DNA from: Anthopleura xanthogrammica
Taxonomy: Eukaryota; Cnidaria; Anthozoa; Actiniaria; Actiniidae
Direction: 5' to 3'
DNA length: 64,000 nt
NCBI GenBank assembly: GCA_964019055.1
Contig: OZ025206.1
Span: 14,357,291 to 14,421,290, forward strand
In this document: piece after piece, positions 46,683 through 58,805 of the stretch
Numbering within the stretch: the first letter of the stretch is position 1
Layout: each line of letters opens with the position of its first letter
The notes under the pieces: model-generated
The model's input: only the letters and a program-made list of their open reading frames with translations
What the model was told of the DNA's origin: nothing
The model's database searches: none
Program-made: the position numbers and the translations under genes

Positions 46683-47001
46683 TTCGACGTTACGTTTTTC
46701 TCCGAATTCTCTAAAATTCCTACCTCCCTCCCTGCGATTGAAAACCCCAATGCAATACCCTAAATTCCAATTCGATTTTCGATCTGAATTAGTCATGTCC
46801 TGGACTATGATCAGCCCAGAGATTTCATCGACCAGCCCAAAGGTTGTAAAAGGGTTCGTTAAAACTCATGTTTGGCTTGTTTTAGTGAAATTTCAGAATT
46901 ATTATGCCACTGATGAACATGTGGAGAATTTAGTATAGATGTGTAGATGAAGAAGATTTACGACCAGACACAAAAGACATAAAGAGAACTGTCTTCCTCT
47001 G

Positions 47002-47007
47002 TTTATT
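47002..47007 (-). terminator. Candidate polyadenylation signal, gene D
   Basis: Minus-strand AATAAA, 92 nt downstream of the gene D stop, in the same place as in gene C. Confidence 0.45.
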
Positions 47008-47098
47008 TTCTTAGGGTTTCATTGACACATCTTATTTTATTATGTATATGAGTGTTTTATCATTTAAGCAGATCAGTAGCTCAATAAGCCTGATGAAA

Positions 47099-50000
47099 TC
47101 ACGCCATATCCGGGGGAGGAGGGAATGTTGGTGGTGGTCTTTCTGTCGTTGTAGGGAGTGTTATGAATGGTGTCTCTGTTGTTGCTTTTGGGACTGAAAA
47201 ATAATGAAACAGCGTGGATTAGTATTTTGATTTCAGTCTGCTACAACTTGGTACATCAAAAGAGCACTTATAATACTACAATATAACTACAATATAAGAC
47301 AAATAATATAAGACAAAACTGAAATGGTAAGCATTGCATTTTGGACAGCATTTTCCAGGACCTAATATACCACATTTAGGAAAGCACTTTTCAGGAACTG
47401 ATAGAATTTTACCACATTTAGGACAACATTTTCCAGTAACTATTATAGCTTACCACCTTTAGAGCATCATGATTTTCCAGGAACTGAAACAACGTACTTA
47501 CCACATCTAGGACAGCATTTTCCAGGAACTATTATAGCTTACCACCTTTAGAGCAGCATGATTTTCCAGGAACTGAAATAACGTACTTACCACATTTAGG
47601 ACAGCATTTTCCAGGAACTGGTATCGCATCGTATCCATCATTACAGATACACGCTAGTTGGCCTGTACACTTAGCGATTTTATTATCACTACATGTGCAC
47701 TCTGAACAAACTGGTCCTTGACGTATCGCCCACGTGCTTCCAACTTCCATGACTTTACCATTGTGGTAGCAGTCTGAAAGAAATCGGTTGATCCATTCAG
47801 AGTCTGATTCACACTAGTCAGCTATTCTATAACAAAACTCTTTTATGATGGAATCCTGTAGCAGTAAAGTGGTCTTACTTGACAACTGCCTAAAAAATAG
47901 CGCTCTCCGCTCCCCTTTCATTCATCTCTCTCTGTTTAGGCTAGTATATGTTAGTATAATACTTTGAAGCAAAAGCATGCACTCTTATTTATTGTAATAA
48001 CAAGGGGTGATCTGATAATATATTTTATCAATAAACTCAAATGTATCCAAAATTCTCGGATTGGTTGCCCAAAATGGAAATTAAATAACTACAAACAAGT
48101 TACGGATTAGGCATGTGCTGTAAATAAAACTGTGTTTGTCTAAGGATAAACATGGCTTGCGTATTGACAACCACTGATTCTTGTAAACACGTTGACTCGT
48201 TTTGGAGCAAGAAATTGAGCGAATTGTGAAAGGGAGAATTTCCACAAAAATGGAAATCCTTCCAATGACGAGATAAATATTGCGGTTGGATCTTCCAAAG
48301 TACTCAGTTATATTTTTCAGCGTCTCTCGATAAGCCTCGAAGCACGGGTGGCGTAGCGGTGAAAGCGCTCGCCTCTCACCAATGCGACCCCGGTTCGAGT
48401 TTTGCCGGGCTTGGTGTCGTATGTGAGTAGAGTTGCTTGTTGGTTCTAGACTCTGCTTCGAGGGGTTTTCTGCGCGCGTTTTCTCCGTTTTTCCTCCCTC
48501 CGCAAAAATCAACTCCTTAATATTAATCTATCTAGAAGGGTCTAGATGAATTCGTGTAATTCTAGTAACTCTAGCAAATTTTGTAGTATTTTTTGCATTG
48601 GCAGGAAAAGAATCTTCGAGCCTTTGCCACCGACAAAACATGAATTGTTAGCATTAGCATTATCTTCTCACCACAGACAGGGCAGCATTCACCAGTAGCA
48701 TTCTTCCATCGGGAACATAGTCCTGACATCCCTGTTTCACAGACAATATGTACTTGACAGTCCTTAGCCTCTCCACCAGAACAAGTACACTTCAGGCATT
48801 TAGAGTCAAGCGCATTACTGCTCCAGTCATTGGGGATCAACATTTCAGCTCCTTCGCTGTACTCTTTACCGTTGATGGTACACGTTTGGCTTACCGGTGT
48901 TTTTAGAACCTCTGAAGAAAAGTTGATGCATAGGTATGTGAAAATTTGTAGAGTCAATGCACTGAGTAAATAACATCGAAACAGTTGCTATCTTACGGGA
49001 ACCAATGTAGAGGGGAAGGGTGAGGTTACCCGGTATACCCACCACCACCTTTGGAAGTGAAATCTTGGATTTCGTACTGTCTGTTTGGGTAATAAAAGTA
49101 GTCGTAACGGACACTCACAATGTATGGAGCATTTCAATAGGTCTAATAGATCTCTGTGGGGGAGGTAGTATGTACCTGTACCCACCATCTAAATCAATAA
49201 CTTCGGGTCTCTATTTTGGACCATTGTTTTAGCCGTGACCCGAATTTTAGAAAACATGGCATCTGAAATTATTATTTTGCATATAAACACATGCACCTTC
49301 CTTAGCTAGTTATAGTTATAGCCAGATGTAGAATCTTGTATTACTCGTTTTCACTCGGCACACGCGCGTAAATGAAGAGTAAATCATAAACGGCCCAAAA
49401 TACCCACGCTCCATTAAAATCACAAGCAGATCAGTTCAAAATTGTTGCAAAGGTGGCTTCAAATCTTGGGCTTTTAGGAAGCTTAATGTCACATATTTAG
49501 AAGAAGTCTTACCATTTGTTCTAGAATCTAGAAAGACATCACATAGCGTCGTTTTTAGGCTTTAACTTTTTATTTTTCAACTCCAAACAGGAGGGGGGGG
49601 GGGGGGAATACCTCAAAGCGAATCAAAAGCTTCAGTACTAAACATTAGAGCATACTTGCTATACCTGTCATACGATAGACCATGTTAGCCGATTCTTTCC
49701 CTACTCCGTGTTCACAGTTTGAGGACACACCGTGCATATTGTATCGACTCTGTGCCGAGCCATCGCTCCAGCACTCGCCATAAAACTGAATACCGAAGAT
49801 AGATTTGTAGCCTTTCTCGTAACCATTTTTTACGCATGCTTGTATGATGTTCGTGAAGTCGGGTTCGGGGGACCACTTGATAAGACTTCGAGCGTTAAAG
49901 TACATGTTGCGAAGAGAACGGGATTGAGTGTCATCACGGTAACACCCGATGGCTTCATATTTTACGTTAACTTCGATGAAAAACAACAGCTTATTAGAGA

Positions 50001-51402
50001 GTTTATAGCGCTTCCCAATCACACGCGTAAAACCATCCATTTTGCCGTCACGTCAAAGTAGGTTTTGGTGGACGTCAATCAAGGCGTTTCCATGACATTC
50101 CACGTGGCAAGCGCCTTGATAACTTTGTGTTTTCCGAAATGTCAATTCGCCGTTTGACCTCTAGGCTTTCACGTGGTGGATCATGTTACGGTCACCAAAA
50201 AGTTCGGACATTGTTGTTGAATTGCCACACGATCATACTAACTTTTATACAAATTATCTACTTGATTTGTTTATTCTGTTCTCAAAATGTTAGTGGAACT
50301 ATCTAAATACTTTATTTTTAAAGAAGTTTTGATAAAAAATTTGAGAACAGAAGAAACAAATCAAGTCAATAAATTGTATAAAGTTAGTATACGATCGTGT
50401 GGCAACTCAACAACCGTAACATGATCCACCACGTGAAAGCCTAGAGGTCAAACGGTGAATTGAAATACTTTGATTAACATCCACCAAAACCTTATTTTGT
50501 CGTGACAGAAAATTGTACGATTTGGCGCGTGTGATTGTGATGCGTTGTAATGCAATTAATGAAAATTAAACGTCAGTAGACAAGTGAAAGTTCTTTAAAA
50601 TCAGTGAAAAGGAATCGCAAAAATCTCCAAGTCGTAAACAAAAGAATATTTGTCTTTGGTGAGAAGGTTTGTAAAATCACAACGCGTACATCACGACTAC
50701 GATTTGTCCGTATCGTTTTTCATTCATACAAAACACTCTCTATTTCCTTTTTACCATGTACTTTGACTCACCTTTGTTTCCGCTTACATCTACGACTGAC
50801 ACAATGTTCTGCACAGAAAAAAATAACGACGTAGCAATATTAATATTCAGTTTGCAAAGTGAAGGAAACGTGAGTAATAAGAAAAGAGTGGGGCCGATTT
50901 AGCCGCAGTAGTATGTTGGTTGATTGGTCTTTTGGTTGGTCATTCGGTCGTTCGGTCGTCTTTTTAACTAACTAATTATATTTCTTCCCTTGGACCATCC
51001 ATCCAACGAACGGCAGATGTTAATAATATTTAATAATAATATTTAATATTCATAAAGCGCAAATATCCATCCATCCATACATATAGGATCAAATGTTAAC
51101 CGTAATTAAAACGGTTACAAGAGCTTGGGAAAGAATTGCAAGAATTGCGCCACCCTTTAATAACTCTTTATAGATCTCCAAGGACGACAACCCGGTCCAA
51201 ATCCATTCAATTCGCACTCGTGTTAAAAAAAACCTTGAATATTGTATTTTCGAATTCGCTATTTGTACATATTTATCAGTCCTGAAAAGTAATCACAGGC
51301 GTGGATGAAACCTACCTGATCAACTGCTCTTACTCCCAGACAGATGAAACATGAACTAATAAATAACCACTGGAATATTCTTAGACTAAGTAGTGCCATC
51401 AT
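47099..51402 (-). CDS. Gene D: secreted GCYxD/YGECW module plus two VWC domains
   Basis: Six exons: 51402-51316, 50808-50772, 49970-49665, 48911-48672, 47773-47591, 47193-47099. Total 948 nt, 315 aa. Exon 1 starts M-M-A-L-L-S-L-R and has a hydrophobic core L-F-I-S-S-C-F-I-C-L-G, a signal peptide. Exon 2 is the linker (N-I-V-S-V-V-D-V-S-G-N-K). Exon 3 is the module (EAIGCYRD..SRSLRNMYFNAR..ACVKNGY..FGIQFYGECWSD..SSNCEHGVG..SANMVYRMTG). Exon 4 is VWC type 1 (CTINGKEYSEGAEM..CCPVCG). Exon 5 is VWC type 2 (CYHNGKVMEVGSTW..CCPKCG). The terminal exon ends TFPPPPDMA. The 5' half is clearly diverged from gene C, while exons 4-6 are nearly identical to C because of the segmental duplication. Secreted; function unknown. 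Confidence 0.82.
47336..47617 (-). repeat. Array of seven partial VWC exon ends with splice-like spacers (gene D)
   Basis: The same structure as at 32046-32253, with two more units. Each is a 27-30-nt piece coding for a version of P-G-K-C-C-P-K-C-G or P-G-K-S-C-C-S-K-G-G, followed by a spacer that begins GTA and ends AG. The one at 47591-47617 is the functional exon end. Confidence 0.7.
48344..48535 (+). mobile_element. tRNA-derived SINE in gene D intron 4
   Basis: Matches the copy at 32973-33165 in sequence and position relative to the VWC exons (A box TGGCGTAGCGGTGAAAG, B box GGTTCGAGT, tail CTCCGTTTTTCCTCCCTCC). Confidence 0.75.
50040..50513. mobile_element. Long inverted-repeat (foldback) element in gene D intron 2
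   Basis: The left arm from about 50040 (GTCACGTCAAAGTAGGTTTT) mirrors the right arm ending near 50513. Pairing runs on through CTCTAGGCTTTCACGTGGTGG / CCACCACGTGAAAGCCTAGAG and further in, through CACGATCATACTAACTTT / AAAGTTAGTATACGATCGTG. The arms are about 190-200 bp each. Non-coding, probably a large MITE or Foldback element. Confidence 0.8.
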
Positions 51403-54203
51403 CACCTTGACTTCTGGAAAAAATATATACAATAAAGTAAAGTAAAGTAAAGTAAAGTAAAGTAAAGTAAAGTAAAGTAAATCTTTATTCGTTCATAAAA
51501 CATACATTACGAACGTTACAGGGAAATATTATACTTAAAGTCTAAGCGATTTATAAAGCTGTCTTTGAAACGTTCTGTCCTCACTTTAGGCATATAGCTA
51601 GATACACTTATATTAATCTCTAAAAAAATTTCCTTTTCTCTCTTCCTTTATTTTACTTTCCTTTCCTTTCCATTTCTTTTTCTTATTCCTTTTCTTTTTC
51701 TTTTTCTCTTTCTTATTCCTTATTTCTTTTCTTTCTTTCTTTTGTTATCTTTTTTTTCCTCAGCTTTCTTTCTTCTTTTTTTTTAACTTATTTTTCTTCC
51801 TTTCAATTTCTCAATTGTTCTAAAATTGAACCTTATTGTATTTGTTTTAACGTGTTCTTTTAATCCTTGTTACTTTATGGCTGTCTTAGCTTTACTCCTT
51901 TCTCTTTTTGCTTCATTGAGATCTAATCCTCTCCATGCAGTATAGCCAGTACTGATATAATTCTTCTCGATAAACAAACGTTTCACCAAGAAGTATATCA
52001 TTCAGCTGTTCGAACGTCCAACCATAACCTACTCAGTGTAAAAGAAGTCACCTTTTTCTTTTCTCTTCACAAAAATTACCTTACAAACTCAGGACTAGGA
52101 GCGTACCTTCCTTTACGCAAATACGCACGTGCGTACTTGATATTTGCTTTACCCCCAGCAATAATTCATAAGTATTTGAATCGAAAATCCTATTTTGCCG
52201 GATTCACACTACATATATACTGACCACCCGTGCGTACATGGCCAAAATGCCCTAGTTATTACGCCCCTGAAAAGCAAGCTAACATTCTGCTCTTTTAGTA
52301 AACTTCATATGACTTACCTTTAGTTACAATCGACTTCTATGCGTTCCTTTTCAGCCTTTGAAGTAGTCTGATGAAAATAGCTAGTATCCTGGGGTATTTA
52401 TTAGAGAGATCAAGCATCACAGGTGCTAACCGTACGTACTTCCCTTGGTCAAAAATATTCATTAACAAATGCGGCATTATTATAGATTGCTTGCGAAAAA
52501 GAAAGAAAAAAATTAATCGATTTGTTAATGGCCATCCGTGAGAGCTATAACGCTTATCTCTGTACTCGAAAAGGAAATTACTGTCAATTTTTTTTACACA
52601 CTTTCTTTATATATTTCGAATTTAGAACATAAGAACATAAACAAAGGAAAAGCCGGATACGATTTTAAAAATCAACAACATGAAATTCAGTAGACATTTT
52701 CTCAATCCAAACTAAGTAAAGAGATTCTTTAAAATTTTTATTTCAGTCTAGATAATTCCAGGGTAATCAGTCAGTAATTGTAATATAACGTGCTGCCTAC
52801 TACAACTATTAGCTTGTGATTATGAGACATCCGTTACACAATATTGGATAAGTGCTTCAGGCCAAAGTTAAGCACGTGTAATATAAATACATTATCTGCG
52901 GGGTAATGGAATTATTATTATACATTTTAGTACATCTTTGAGGCATAACGTTATGACACGCGTAGAGCGACGTAATATGGAAGAGCAATATTGGAAACAA
53001 TTAGGGTAAAGATTTTTTAAATGATTTATATTCAGTTGTTGATTTAGGTGCTTCTGTTCGTTGAGTTCATGTTGTTTTAAGAATAGCTTTGCTTCTATCG
53101 AGAACCAGACTCAAAAATTGTACGAATGCTGACGAGAAAGAGGAAGCTGAAAGAGAAGGATAAAAATCACGACTTTTTTTTCTTCCGGCGCAATCTCTTT
53201 TTGAGTAACATCAATTATCTGATAGAAAACTTGTTCAGTAGTGTCATTAGCTTGTGCAGGGGCTCGGGGGAAAAAACAAGTCCGCCTGACAGGAATAGAA
53301 TCTGTGACCCTGGCCTGGCCAACCTAGTGACTACTGAGCAAGTTCTCTATCATTTCTACATAGCTTCTCATGTAAGTTTTATCTCTTTTCAATTATCTGT
53401 ATAATTTTGCCTTTAGGGTGTGGTTTGAAACGGTGTTAAAATCGTATGCGATTTTATAAAAATACCCCATACTTCCATCAAATGACCGACCGTACTGAGT
53501 GCCGTGACTTCTTACAAATACTGTATGAAAGTGAGATCGTTATTATAGACATGATCTACTTGGCCATGCTTATCGGTGGTATAAACAGAATACATAGTTG
53601 TCATGTTGGATGATACGTTAAGCACAGAAAAGTCGATTTTTTTTAGAGAAATTCAACTTTCATGGCAAATATGAAAACCAGCAATAAACTGTTCATAAAA
53701 ACAAAAACAAAAGCAAAAACGAAAATTAAATGAAAACAAAAAGAAAAAAATTATGGCTTAAGAAGATGACAAATGAACAATGAAGAGTACTCAACGACGA
53801 CATTGTATTGCAAACGTCTTTATTTCTTTTAAAATGAAATTATAAGGTACTCCTTGCAATACTTAGCCATTTTGTCACTAAACACATGAATTATTATCAG
53901 TTCCTTCCTGCTTTGAAAGTATTCTCATGTATACTTTGATGTTAAATTATATTAATTAATAGAATGAATCATTTTCTCGTTAGAGAACACATTACATTTT
54001 AATGTGTAATTATCCATGTTATCAGCTCCTTCCTGCTTGCCTGGACAAGCTAATAAGATTGTAATCTACTGATGGTCGGCCAGTTGTCTGGCTGTATTAT
54101 ACCATTAATTGGCTGGTTATATCTTGTTAAACAAGAAAAACCTAGAAAAGTACTACTGATTAGGGTTTTGTAGAAATGACTAATAAGTATTCCTTTATTT
54201 TCC
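51403..54203. other. Intergenic upstream of gene D, no gene seen
   Basis: A 5-bp (AAAGT)n microsatellite lies at 51436-51480, then C/T-rich tracts at 51640-51800. At about 53255-53345 a tRNA-like reverse-strand segment (GATTCTATTCCTGTC) suggests a decayed SINE. Nothing else is recognisable. Confidence 0.45.
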
Positions 54204-54857
54204 TCTACTTCTACTTCTACTTCTACTTCTACTTCTACTTCTACTTCTACTTCTACTTCTACTTCTACTTCTACTTCTACTTCTACTTCTACTTCTACTT
54301 CTACTTCTACTTCTACTTCTACTTCTACTTCTACTTCTACTTCTACTTCTACTTCTACTTCTACTTCTACTTCTACTTCTACTTCTACTTCTACTTCTAC
54401 TTCTACTTCTACTTCTACTTCTACTTCTACTTCTACTTCTACTTCTACTTCTACTTCTACTTCTACTTCTACTTCTACTTCTACTTCTACTTCTACTTCT
54501 ACTTCTACTTCTACTTCTACTTCTACTTCTACTTCTACTTCTACTTCTACTTCTCCTTCTCCTTCTCCTTCTCCTTCTCCTTCTCCTTCTCCTTCTCCTT
54601 CTCCTTCTCCTTCTCCTTCTCCTTCTCCTTCTCCTTCTCCTTCTCCTTCTCCTTCTCCTTCTCCTTCTCCTTCTCCTTCTCCTTCTCCTTCTCCTTCTCC
54701 TTCTCCTTCTCCTTCTCCTTCTCCTTCTCCTTCTCCTTCTCCTTCTCCTTCTCCTTCTCCTTCTCCTTCTCCTTCTCCTTCTCCTTCTCCTTCTCCTTCT
54801 CCTTCTCCTTCTACTTCTCCTTCTACTTCTACTTCTACTTCTACTTCTACTTCTACT
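54204..54857. repeat. 650-bp hexanucleotide block (CTTCTA)n(CTTCTC)n
   Basis: About 58 units of CTTCTA (54204-54552) switch sharply to about 43 units of CTTCTC (to 54810), with a short mixed tail. The second part is pure pyrimidine on the plus strand. The block is stop-free in several frames on both strands, which produces spurious Glu-Val, Arg-Ser and Phe-Tyr frames. Confidence 0.95.
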
Positions 54858-55700
54858 ATGCAATAATTATGAAAAAGACCTGAATTCAAAATAAAGCGAA
54901 AAAAGAAGCGAAAGAGAAAAAAACGTATTATAATAGCTAGTGTTTTATTCATTATCAAGAAATAAAAATATTTCAAGGATGAACGTCCTTGGTTTTTTCC
55001 CCAATCGACGAATCCAAATCCTTTGACGAAAAGGAACTCCGAGTGTTCAAAATTTGAGTAGTTTTCTTAAAAAAAACAACAACAAAAACTAGACACCCCC
55101 AGTGGCGCTTACTCGGGCTTCTACAAAACAGCATCCTTTAATTGATGACCATGTGTATGTTATTGATTTAGTTATTTTTGCGTATACAGATCCAAATAAG
55201 AGAGATATGGCTGTAGTTTTCTGCTATTCATAGAGAACGTTTAAACTTTTCACTAGTATTACTGTATGCTTGGTTATATAGTTTTTTGCTGACGTCATTG
55301 TTAACGTCATACAGCATTAGCATACGCATTCCCATTTTAATCACACTTACACTTACTTTAAAATTATAATTTTCTCGACTTTAAATTAAATTAATTTAGT
55401 TTAATTACTTCGTCACAAAAGCACACGTGATAGGAAAGAGTGACATAACTTTCGTTCCATTTGATACACTACCCCGAAAAAATTACATGCATATTTATAT
55501 AAGATGAATGATGATAAACATGAATGAAATACGTAAAAACACAGTTCATATAATAACATATCGACGAAGAAAATGAAATGAGCTGCAATTAAGATTAATT
55601 ATAGTAAAAAAAGTAGTTCCTGGCGGTTGGTAAGCTGGAAGTTTTTCACTGAAAAAATAGCATAATTTGTGATATTGTTTTAAGCTGAGAAAGTCTCATG
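54858..55700. other. Intergenic, no gene seen
   Basis: AT-rich sequence with no domain, splice pattern or repeat family that I can name. Confidence 0.4.
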
Positions 55701-56400
55701 CTATTCTTAAAGTCTTTAATAGTCTTTATTCCAAAGTTTTATAGTACGTGGAAAAAATGAAAATTTAAAGCAATGCTTGTTGTGACTTAGCTTGTTAACA
55801 TTCGGTAGTTGTTGGGATCAGAAGGACGTGTATTATGATTCAAAGTAGATGAAGCTACATATTTGTTTAGATCTATGTCCATTAGGCCAAGTTTAGCTTT
55901 ATAGAACAAGTCAGCTAGTAATTTCTCTTCGGAATTCAAGTGGAAGCATCTCCAGGGCAATCAACCTCTCTGTGTACGATATCCCAGTGGGATAATTCAT
56001 GATGAATTTGGTTGCACGTCTTTATTGTACATTCTCTAACAGCCTACGATCTTGGCTGTGTAGTGAGACCTTATACTTGAGGCATATTTCAGTATATGAT
56101 GTAGTAGTTTCCTGATATCGATCGAGGTCAGTAATGTCTCTGTCACAAACACGTCACGTTTTACAAGTCCAAGAGTCTTGTTGGCCTTGCTAACAGTTAT
56201 TTTAATGTGTCTTCTCCACTGTGGATCACTTGACACTATAATAATTAGCAAGATCTTTAATTAGTATGTGACACACTTTCCAGCACTTCATTGCCAAGCT
56301 GTAGATGTCCTTTTTCTTGACATTTTTGGACTTCTTTACATTTATCAGCATTAAAGGCCATCTTCAAGTCTAGACTCCACCACTAAATCTTATGCTAATA
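55700..56400 (-). mobile_element. Decayed non-LTR retrotransposon (reverse transcriptase fragment)
   Basis: On the minus strand, about 56390-56275 reads D-L-K-M-A-F-N-A-D-K-C-K, the conserved W..MxFNxxKC stretch of LINE reverse transcriptases. Positions 56251-56036 continue with WRRHI..VSKANKTLGLVKRD and then ILKYASSI, which match the later RT region (HI..V.KA...LG..R and PI.EYAS..W). The reading is broken by stops and frameshifts. No endonuclease was found. It is a 5'-truncated dead copy. Confidence 0.7.
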
Positions 56401-56454
56401 AGAAAAAAATTCTAAGATTTAACCTTTTGCTTGGTTATAGCATATAGGAGGTTC

Positions 56455-56585
56455 AGAAGCAAAGATTTTTCTAGCCAAAAACCATGTCAAAGAGTTAGAC
56501 AGTTACTAAATCAATACCATTCGTTCGTTTGCAAAGATATTTTTCCAGCCAAAAGCCCTGGGAAAAAACGTTGTATGCGGCGAAA
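56455..56585. repeat. Flanking repeats of the 12-bp array
   Basis: GCAAAGATTTTTCTAGCCAAAAACC (about 56460) and GCAAAGATATTTTTCCAGCC plus AAAAGCCCTGGGAAAA (56530) resemble ACAAAGATTTTTCCGGCCC plus AAAACCCTGAAAA (58445) and GCAAAGATGTCTCCAGAAAAA (58519). So the same short motif lies in pairs on both sides of the array. Confidence 0.55.
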
Positions 56586-58290
56586 GGGACGAAACAAGGT
56601 GCGAAACAAGGGGTGAAACAAGGTGCAAAAAAAGGTGCGAAAAAAGGTGCGAAACAAGGTGCGATAAAAGGTGCGAAACAAGGTGCGAAAAAAGGTGCGA
56701 AACAAGTGGCAAAACAAGGTGCGAAACAAGGTGCAAAACAAGGTGCGAAACGAGTTGCGAAACAAGTGGCGAAACAAGGTGCAAAACAAGGTGCAAAACA
56801 AGTGGCGAAACAAGGTGCGAAACAAGGTGCAAAACAAGTGGCGAAACAAGGTGCGAAACAAGGTGCAAAACAAGGTGCGAAACGAGTTGCGAAACAAGTG
56901 GTGAAACAAGGTGCAAAACAAGTGGCGAAACAAGGTGCGAAACAAGGTGCAAAACAAGTGGCGAAACAAGGTGCAAAACAAGTGGCGAAACAAGGTGCAA
57001 AACAAGTGGCGAAACAAGGTGCAAAACAAGGTGCAAAACAAGGTGCGAAACAAGTGGCGAAACAAGGTGCAAAACAAGTGGCAAAACAAGGTGCAAAACA
57101 AGGTGCAAAACAAGTGGCGAAACAAGTGGCGAAACAAGGTGCAAAACAAGTGGCGAAACAAGGTGCAAAACAAGGTGCAAAACAAGTGGCGAAACAAGGT
57201 GCAAAACAAGTGGCAAAACAAGGTGCGAAACAAGGTGCAAAACAAGTGGCGAAACAAGTGGCGAAACAAGGTGCAAAACAAGTGGCGAAACAAGGTGCAA
57301 AACAAGGTGCAAAACAAGTGGCGAAACAAGGTGCAAAACAAGTGGCGAAACAAGGTGCAAAACAAGGTGCAAAACAAGTGGCGAAACAAGGTGCAAAACA
57401 AGGTGCAAAACAAGGTGCGAAACAAGTGGCGAAACAAGGTGCAAAACAAGTGGCGAAACAAGTGGCGAAACAAGTGGCGAAACAAGGTGCAAAACAAGTG
57501 GCGAAACAAGGTGCGAAACAAGGTGCGAAACAAGTGGCGAAACAAGGTGCAAAACAAGGTGCAAAACAAGTGGCGAAACAAGGTGCAAAACGAGTTGCGA
57601 AACAAGTGGTGAAACAAGGTGCAAAACAAGTGGCGAAACAAGGTGCAAAACAAGGTGCAAAACAAGGTGCAAAACAAGGTGCGAAACAAGGTGCGAAAAA
57701 AGGTGCAAAACAAGGTGCAAAACAAGGTGCAAAACAAGGTGCAAAACAAGGTGCGAAACAAGGTGCGAAAAAAGGTGCGAAACGAGTTGCGAAACAAGTG
57801 GTGAAACAAGGTGCAAAACAAGTGGCGAAACAAGGTGCAAAACAAGTGGCGAAACAAGGTGCAAAACAAGTGGCAAAACAAGGTGCAAAACAAGGTGCAA
57901 AACAAGGTGCAAAACAAGGTGCAAAACAAGGTGCGAAACAAGGTGCGAAAAAAGGTGCAAAACAAGGTGCAAAACAAGGTGCAAAACAAGGTGCAAAACA
58001 AGGTGCGAAACAAGGTGCGAAAAAAGGTGCGAAACGAGTTGCGAAACAAGTGGTGAAACAAGGTGCAAAACAAGTGGCGAAACAAGGTGCAAAACAAGTG
58101 GCGAAACAAGGTGCAAAACAAGGTGCAAAACAAGTGGCGAAACAAGGTGCAAAACAAGGTGCAAAACAAGTGGCGAAACAAGTGGCGAAACAAGGTGCAA
58201 AACAAGGTGCAAAACAAGGTGCAAAACAAGGTGCAAAACAAGGTGCAAAACAAGGTGCAAAGCAAGTGGCAAAACAAGTTGCGAAATAAT
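56585..58290. repeat. 1.7-kb minisatellite of about 140 12-bp units
   Basis: Units are variants of AAACAAGGTGCG, AAACAAGGTGCA and AAACAAGTGGCG, with rarer AAAAAAGGTGCG, AAACGAGTTGCG and AAACAAGTGGTG. Larger blocks are themselves repeated. The CGAGTTGCG..GTGGTG marker occurs at about 56753 (partly), 56882, 57590, 57782 and 58034, followed by GGTGCA. A 12-bp unit without stop codons opens long frames on both strands, so those frames are not evidence of genes. Confidence 0.95.
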
Positions 58291-58589
58291 AAGCGAAACA
58301 AGGTGCAAAACAAGAGGCGATTCATTTGCATTAGATTCAGCACATGTGAAATTCGACATCTAAACCGAGGCCAACCAAAAAACGCCCAACATAATGGAGG
58401 AGGGGGACCCCTCCTGGCTACGCCCCTGACCAGAGAGTCAGTTACAAAGATTTTTCCGGCCCAAAACCCTGAAAACAATTAGGGAAGTTTGGGAGAACCA
58501 TAGAAGAGGGTCGTTTGCAAAGATGTCTCCAGAAAAAAAATTGCATATTCTTATGATATCTGCAACAGTATGATATTTTTAATTAAATT

Positions 58590-58805
58590 AGTTTCGATCC
58601 TCCGATAGCGAGCTCGAGTCAAGTGTGCGCAGAATATCGAAAGGCAAACATTTTGTACGCATTCTGGGATCTCGGGTTCGATTCCTGGACTTGGAAGAGA
58701 AGAGAAGAGTTTGTTAGGTCTCTCCCTTGATTTGAGGGTCTTAATTTCTCCGCAAAACCCATGACAAAGGCTGAATAATTCCAATTTGATTGATCATCTG
58801 TAAGT
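58590..58805 (+). mobile_element. tRNA-derived SINE
   Basis: B box GGGTTCGATTCCTGG at about 58673, body TCTCTCCCTTGATTTGAGGG, and tail CCGCAAAACCCATGACAAAG with TTCCAATTTGATTGATC. The head region is diverged. Confidence 0.5.

Larger units (their letters stand above)
46182..48911. repeat. Segmental duplication, copy 2 (3' half of gene D)
   Basis: Collinear and near-identical to 30974-33536. It differs by an insertion at about 46490-46680, which ends in the G/C-rich GGGGCCAGTGCCCCCC-type repeat, by two extra units in the splice-site array, and by scattered substitutions. Confidence 0.85.

Noticed and set aside
54050..54976. Long frames of Glu-Val/Glu-Gly, Arg-Ser and Phe-Tyr repeats
   Set aside because: They are translations of the hexanucleotide block, open in both strands. 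Not genes.
56506..58478. Very long reading frames (up to 655 codons) on both strands
   Set aside because: They come from a 12-bp repeat without stop codons. Several frames on both strands are open at once, there is no domain, and the translations are pure short repeats.
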